A DNA stretch of 64,000 bases from NCBI GenBank assembly GCA_051155775.1, contig DAXETV010000012.1, forward strand, positions 1 through 64,000, written 5' to 3'. Under the pieces are notes generated by a model, which saw only the letters and a program-made list of their open reading frames with translations, ran no database searches and was not told the DNA's origin. Position 1 is the first letter of the stretch. Each line of letters opens with the position of its first letter. This document shows positions 60,298-64,000 of this stretch, in pieces. Source of the DNA: CAYSCZ01 sp051155775 (lineage in GTDB: Bacteria > Bacteroidota > Bacteroidia > Cytophagales > Cyclobacteriaceae). A program made the position numbers and the translations under genes.

Positions 60298-61296
60298 TTA
60301 TTCAGGGTTATAAGACCACTTTATAAATACTGATCCCCAGGTAAATCCACCTCCGAAAGCTGCCAATATTATGTTATCTCCAGCTTTTAAATGATTTTCA
60401 TAATCCCAAAGACACAATGGAATTGTTCCACTGGTTGTGTTTCCATATTTGTGGATATTCATCATCACCTTATCTGACGATATGCCCATTCTTTGGGCGG
60501 TTGCTTCTATTATCCTTTTATTCGCTTGATGCGGTACCAAGTAGGAGACATCACTGGCTTTCAAATCATTTCTTTTCATGATTTTCCCCGCTACATCGGA
60601 CATATTTGTTACCGCAAACTTAAAAACAGCGGAGCCTTCCTGATAAACGTAATGCTGCTTGGATTGAACCGTATCAATAGTAGCCGGCCTGCGGCTACCT
60701 CCTGCCTTCATATGCAAATGCGGCTCTCCGGAACCATCAGATTTCAGGATGGCGTCGATTATTCCATTTTCATCTTCTGAAGGTTCTAATAAAACGGCGC
60801 CTCCACCATCTCCAAAGATCACACAGGTGGTTCTGTCTTCATAGTCTATGATGGACGACATCTTATCAGCACCAATAACAACCACTTTTTCATACATACC
60901 TGACTTGATGAACTGAGCACCCGTTGTTAATGCATATATAAAACCAGAGCATGCTGCCTGTAGATCGTAACTAAAACTATTTATGGCACCAACAGCATTG
61001 GCTATAATATTCCCGGTAGCTGGAAACATCATATCAGGGGTGGTGGTGGCACATATAATCAGGTCAATGTCTGCCGGATCCGTATTTGTTTTCTTTAAAA
61101 GCCCATTTAAAGCCTCAATACCAATTACTGATGTACCCTTATCTTCACCTTTTAATATTCTTCTTTCTTTCACACCGGTTCTGGTTGTGATCCATTCGTC
61201 AGAAGTATCTACAAGGGTTTCTAATTCTTTGTTGGTAAGCACATAATCAGGCACGTATCCATGAATGCCTTTGATGGCAGCTTTGATGTTGCTCAT
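60298..61296 (-). CDS. fabH: 3-oxoacyl-ACP synthase III
   Basis: 332 residues. Catalytic Cys116 (QAACSGFIYAL), the PHQANKR His and KYGNTTSGTIP Asn are present; TRTGVKERR and GDGGGAVLLEPSE are further KAS III marks. It starts fatty acid elongation by condensing acetyl- or branched acyl-CoA with malonyl-ACP. It sits in the classic order after rpmF (39 bases) and is the canonical copy, in contrast to the paralogue at 48368-49375. Confidence 0.96.
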   Translation of the reverse strand: MSNIKAAIKGIHGYVPDYVLTNKELETLVDTSDEWITTRTGVKERRILKGEDKGTSVIGIEALNGLLKKTNTDPADIDLIICATTTPDMMFPATGNIIANAVGAINSFSYDLQAACSGFIYALTTGAQFIKSGMYEKVVVIGADKMSSIIDYEDRTTCVIFGDGGGAVLLEPSEDENGIIDAILKSDGSGEPHLHMKAGGSRRPATIDTVQSKQHYVYQEGSAVFKFAVTNMSDVAGKIMKRNDLKASDVSYLVPHQANKRIIEATAQRMGISSDKVMMNIHKYGNTTSGTIPLCLWDYENHLKAGDNIILAAFGGGFTWGSVFIKWSYNPE

Positions 61297-61335
61297 TTAT
61301 GTATACATTTTAACGGGATGAAAATGTAAACATTT

Positions 61336-61527
61336 TTAAGCTAATACTTCTCTTTCCATGACAACTTTGCCCTTATAATACAGTTTTCCTTCATGCCAAA
61401 ATGCTCTGTGAGGTAAATGTGCTTCCCCGGTTGTTGGGCAAATGACATAGTTTTTTGGATCAGATTTATAATGGGTCCTTCTTTTGTCCCTTCTGGTTTT
61501 TGATGTTTTCCTTTTAGGATGTGCCAT
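61336..61527 (-). CDS. rpmF: Ribosomal protein L32
   Basis: 63 residues with MAHPKRKTSKTRRDKRRTH at the N-terminus, followed by YVICPTTGEAHLPHRAF. Only one of the four zinc Cys remains, the 'C-minus' form common in several phyla, so it is expected to fold without zinc. It is part of the large ribosomal subunit. The gene lies 6 bases after DUF177, the usual arrangement. Confidence 0.97.
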   Translation of the reverse strand: MAHPKRKTSKTRRDKRRTHYKSDPKNYVICPTTGEAHLPHRAFWHEGKLYYKGKVVMEREVLA

Positions 61528-61533
61528 AATATC

Positions 61534-62043
61534 TTAGTTATTGGAATTATTTATTGATTTTAATATTCTCCATCTTGGGTCATTGTGATTTTCATCATTG
61601 TTGGTCGCATAGATCAATTCGTCTTCCTCAGATTCGGAATAATGATCCGGATGGATTTTTTTCATAGGTACGGAAAGGTTGATTAAATCATATACCACAT
61701 TGTTAAGGTCTAAGACCTCTGTTTCATGAGGAATTATGGTTAGTTTATCATCAATTTCCTTGTATTCCTCCCCAAACTTAAAAATCACTTCTTCCTCCAG
61801 ATTAATATCAAAGTCAAAAGGCTTCAATGATCGATCACATATTAATTCTATTGTACCATCTATAATCAACATTAATTGAATCATAGTTGTGCTTTTAACA
61901 AGTTTAATAAAAATCTGACCTTCCCCCTTATCTAAAATCCTCGATTCATAACCTTTAAACAGATCATCATCAAATGCTACTTTGTAATCGTAGTCTTTAT
62001 TGTAGAGGCTCTTTATGTTTATTAATAAATCACGCTTTTCCAC
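61534..62043 (-). CDS. DUF177/YceD family protein
   Basis: About 169 residues from a GTG at 62043 (VEKRDLLINIKSL). The frame is open up to a TTG at 62067, but that TTG lies inside an exact TAnnTTTG promoter element, so I prefer the GTG; the residues encoded before it would otherwise not be translated. The family is characterised by an acidic middle and CDRSLKPF, where a Cys is conserved. In many bacteria YceD is cotranscribed with rpmF and is linked to 23S rRNA processing and lipid synthesis. It is the first gene of the rpmF-fabH-efp-accBC operon. Confidence 0.85.
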   Translation of the reverse strand: MEKRDLLINIKSLYNKDYDYKVAFDDDLFKGYESRILDKGEGQIFIKLVKSTTMIQLMLIIDGTIELICDRSLKPFDFDINLEEEVIFKFGEEYKEIDDKLTIIPHETEVLDLNNVVYDLINLSVPMKKIHPDHYSESEEDELIYATNNDENHNDPRWRILKSINNSNN

Positions 62044-62064
62044 TACCAACCAATTTTTGACCCG

Positions 62065-62072
62065 CAAATTTA
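62065..62072 (-). promoter_or_regulatory. Promoter -7 element of the rpmF-fab-acc operon
   Basis: CAAATTTA on the plus strand reads TAAATTTG on the minus strand, an exact TAnnTTTG match about 22 bases before the preferred GTG start of the DUF177 gene at 62043. It overlaps the TTG codon that would begin the longer open frame. Confidence 0.45.
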
Positions 62073-62118
62073 GATTAAATTAAATACTTATTAAAGAAAA
62101 TTTGATTTATAATCCCAG

Positions 62119-63141
62119 TTATACCTCAAATTCACCACGATTTAATAATATCGTGTAAGCCAGAAAAACTGCTTCCTGAAAAGACCTATAATTTGCCGTA
62201 TTCTTTCCAACCAGGTTATAAGCAGTTCCATGATCTGGCGAGGTACGAACAATTGGTAAACCTGCAGTAAAATTTACACCTTCTTCAAAGCTGATATTTT
62301 TGAAGGGAATCAGTCCCTGGTCATGATACATTGCAAGCACGCCATCAAAAGATTGGTATTGAAAGTTGCCAAAGAAACCATCCGCCGGGAAAGGCCCAAA
62401 AACCATAATATCCTTTTTTTCTTTACAATGCCTGATAACGGGAACGATGATATCTTTTTCCTCTTGTCCAAGCAGACCATTTTCCCCTGCATGGGGATTA
62501 AGGCCAAGCACTGCTATTCTAGGTTTTTGAATATTGAAATCCTTTTTTAATGAGTTATTAAGAATGCTGATTTTATCAGTAAGGAGCTCACTAGTAACTG
62601 TTTCACTCACTTTTTGTAATGGTATGTGCCCTGTGGCAATTCCAACTCTGAGTTTATCACTCACCATAAGCATCAGACTATCTCTCTTACCTGCTTTTTC
62701 CGTCAAATATTCGGTATGGCCCGGAAAATCAAAATTATCAGATTGAATATTCTCTTTATTTATTGGGGCGGTCACTATTGCATCTATTTTCTTATTTATC
62801 AAATCATTGACTGCCATCTCCATGGACAGTAACGCATACTTCCCTCCTAATTCATTTGACTCACCGGGTGTCACCTCCACAGTATCCTGCCAGCAATTGA
62901 TGACATTTAATTTCTTGTAGTTCAGTCCTTCCAGTGATTTGGCCTGATGAAAGTTAAAATTATCAATACTTAATATTTTCCTGTAATGACTAATGAACTT
63001 TGTAGAAGCATAAATAACTGGGATGAAATTTTTTAAAATTCGGTTATCAGTAAATGATTTTATAACCACCTCCGGACCAATTCCATTTATATCCCCTATT
63101 GTTATTCCGATAATGGGTTTCCTTTTTTCGCTTTCATTCAT
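62119..63141 (-). CDS. pdxA: 4-hydroxythreonine-4-phosphate dehydrogenase
   Basis: 340 residues. PdxA features include IIGITIGDINGIGPEVVIK at the N-terminus, APINKENIQ, FPGHTEYLTE (metal His), GLNPHAGENGLLGQEE (second metal His) and YHDQGLIPFK with the third His, then GLPIVRTSPDHGTAY. It oxidises 4-phosphohydroxy-L-threonine with NAD+ in pyridoxal phosphate synthesis (DXP-dependent route). It is divergent from rsmA, a neighbour in many genomes, with 54 bases between. Confidence 0.97.
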   Translation of the reverse strand: MNESEKRKPIIGITIGDINGIGPEVVIKSFTDNRILKNFIPVIYASTKFISHYRKILSIDNFNFHQAKSLEGLNYKKLNVINCWQDTVEVTPGESNELGGKYALLSMEMAVNDLINKKIDAIVTAPINKENIQSDNFDFPGHTEYLTEKAGKRDSLMLMVSDKLRVGIATGHIPLQKVSETVTSELLTDKISILNNSLKKDFNIQKPRIAVLGLNPHAGENGLLGQEEKDIIVPVIRHCKEKKDIMVFGPFPADGFFGNFQYQSFDGVLAMYHDQGLIPFKNISFEEGVNFTAGLPIVRTSPDHGTAYNLVGKNTANYRSFQEAVFLAYTILLNRGEFEV

Positions 63142-63201
63142 CCTTCATTGTTTTAAATCCAAAGCGCAAGATAGGCGATTTTACCTATTTTAGAGGTGAT
63201 G

Positions 63202-63990
63202 ATGGTTATACCTAAAAAACGTCTGGGGCAACATTTTCTAATTGATGATAACATCGCCAAGAAAATTTCAAACGCCCTTCAATTTTATGAGGCGTATGAA
63301 TACTTAGTGGAAGTGGGGCCAGGGACAGGAGCGCTAACCAAGCATCTGATTAAAAAAGAAGATATTAAGTATTATGCTTTTGAAATGGATGAAGACTCGG
63401 TTATTTATCTAAAAAATAATTACCCGGAAATTGGAAACCATGTCCAAAAAGCTGATTTCTTGAAAGCAAATCTTTATAATCTGTCCAATGAAAGTATTGG
63501 CGTTATTGGAAACTTTCCCTATAACATTTCCTCACAGATATTCTTTCAAATATTAGCCCATAGATCAATTGTTAAAGAGGTGGTATGCATGATACAGCGG
63601 GAGGTTGGAGAAAGAATAGTATCTGAACCAAATAGTAAGCGGTATGGGATACTAAGCGTATTACTGCAAGCCTTCTTTGAAATTGAAATATTGTTCACTG
63701 TGAAACCCACAGCCTTTCACCCTCCGCCGAAAGTAGAGTCTGCCGTACTTCGATTTAAGCGGAATGATAGAAAGAACCTTGATTGTTCTGAGCCTTTATT
63801 CAGGCGAATAGTGAAAGAAGCCTTTCAAAAAAGACGTAAGACGTTGCGCAATGCACTAAAAGGTCTAATTTTGAATGCCAACTATTTAAAACAAGACATT
63901 TTTAATAAGAGAGCGGAACAACTATCGGTAAAAGAATTTATTGAACTCACACAAAGCGCTGAAAAATATGGAATCAACCATAAACTTTGA
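63202..63990 (+). CDS. rsmA: 16S rRNA dimethyladenosine transferase
   Basis: About 262 residues. The best start is the ATG at 63202 (MVIPKKRLGQHFL), 5 bases after an AGAGG at 63192-63196; ATG and GTG codons just upstream are too close to it. Motif I is VEVGPGTGALTKHL, motif IV is GNFPYNISSQIFF (NLPY-like NFPY), and a C-terminal helical domain includes KVESAVLRF and KEAFQKRRKTLRNAL. It dimethylates two adenines near the end of 16S rRNA during small-subunit assembly. The next gene starts inside its last codons. Confidence 0.96.
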   Translation: MVIPKKRLGQHFLIDDNIAKKISNALQFYEAYEYLVEVGPGTGALTKHLIKKEDIKYYAFEMDEDSVIYLKNNYPEIGNHVQKADFLKANLYNLSNESIGVIGNFPYNISSQIFFQILAHRSIVKEVVCMIQREVGERIVSEPNSKRYGILSVLLQAFFEIEILFTVKPTAFHPPPKVESAVLRFKRNDRKNLDCSEPLFRRIVKEAFQKRRKTLRNALKGLILNANYLKQDIFNKRAEQLSVKEFIELTQSAEKYGINHKL

Positions 63991-64000
63991 GTTGACCAGG
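63968..64000 (+). CDS. Start of next gene, possibly mgtE (partial)
   Basis: An ATG at 63968, inside the end of rsmA in another frame, opens 11 codons to the window edge (MESTINFELTR). In Bacteroidota the gene after rsmA is often the magnesium transporter MgtE, and an early FELTR-like block is typical of its N-terminus. Only 33 bases are visible, so this is a weak call. Confidence 0.35.
   Translation, partial: MESTINFELTR

Noticed and set aside
61336..61527. L32 lacking zinc cysteines as a sign of damage
   Set aside because: The Cys-minus form of L32 is a normal variant, and the rest of the protein is intact.
1..64000. tRNA, rRNA or CRISPR features
   Set aside because: I looked through the intergenic stretches and saw no cloverleaf-like 3' CCA regions, rRNA segments or regularly spaced repeats.

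Overview
The window is a stretch of chromosome from a member of the Bacteroidota. The evidence is a SusC/SusD pair, TAnnTTTG-type promoter elements ahead of several genes, a Lacal_2735-type small protein, a DUF6588 protein, a SMUG2-type glycosylase and the low-GC, AT-rich intergenic DNA. The mix of families fits a marine or soil Cytophagales lineage best; that placement is inference. I see no rRNA, tRNA, CRISPR array or intact mobile element.

Layout. 1-3448: tex and a small membrane protein, flanked by two gene relics (an IS256-type transposase and the 3' end of cydB). 3449-12341: a glycan-uptake block (SusC, SusD and a large FG-GAP/ASPIC lipoprotein) read leftward. 12342-14225: a secreted GH20 beta-N-acetylhexosaminidase read rightward. 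14366-25505: a tight nine-gene leftward operon for amino-sugar use (TIM-barrel protein, HGSNAT/NagX-like acetyltransferase, exported Gfo/Idh oxidoreductase, beta-propeller, creatininase-like hydrolase, ROK kinase, NagB fused to a PIG-L deacetylase domain, SSS symporter, BASS-type transporter), followed by a divergent cutC. Together these look like a GlcNAc-glycan utilisation locus: SusC/D import oligosaccharides, GH20 releases GlcNAc, a sodium symporter imports it, ROK phosphorylates it, and the NagB-PIG-L fusion may deacetylate and deaminate it. No separate nagA is present.

26564-38459: mixed metabolism (M20 peptidase, dodecin, nitrilase plus alpha/beta hydrolase, an Nramp-like transporter that lacks the metal-site motifs and overlaps a fused 5-oxoprolinase gene, HU, and an alcohol dehydrogenase with no normal start codon). 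A relic of an FtsX-type ABC permease lies at 30644-30865. 38581-48219: a radical SAM/SPASM protein facing a Gfo/Idh protein, two base-excision glycosylases around an unannotated small membrane peptide, envelope proteins, quinone reductase, hslV, PDH E2, and an SRAP-family protein that has lost its catalytic residues.

48368-64000: a second fabH with an unknown partner, a MORN/YwqK-repeat protein, phoH, a PAP2 phosphatase, a membrane adenylate cyclase, then the housekeeping operon DUF177-rpmF-fabH-efp-accB-accC, pdxA, rsmA, and the first codons of what may be mgtE.

The most notable observations are three decayed gene fragments that similarity to intact families reveals in 'empty' DNA, the catalytically stripped SRAP protein, the metal-site-less Nramp coupled to oxoprolinase, and the nagA-less amino-sugar operon with two exported oxidoreductase/TIM-barrel proteins.
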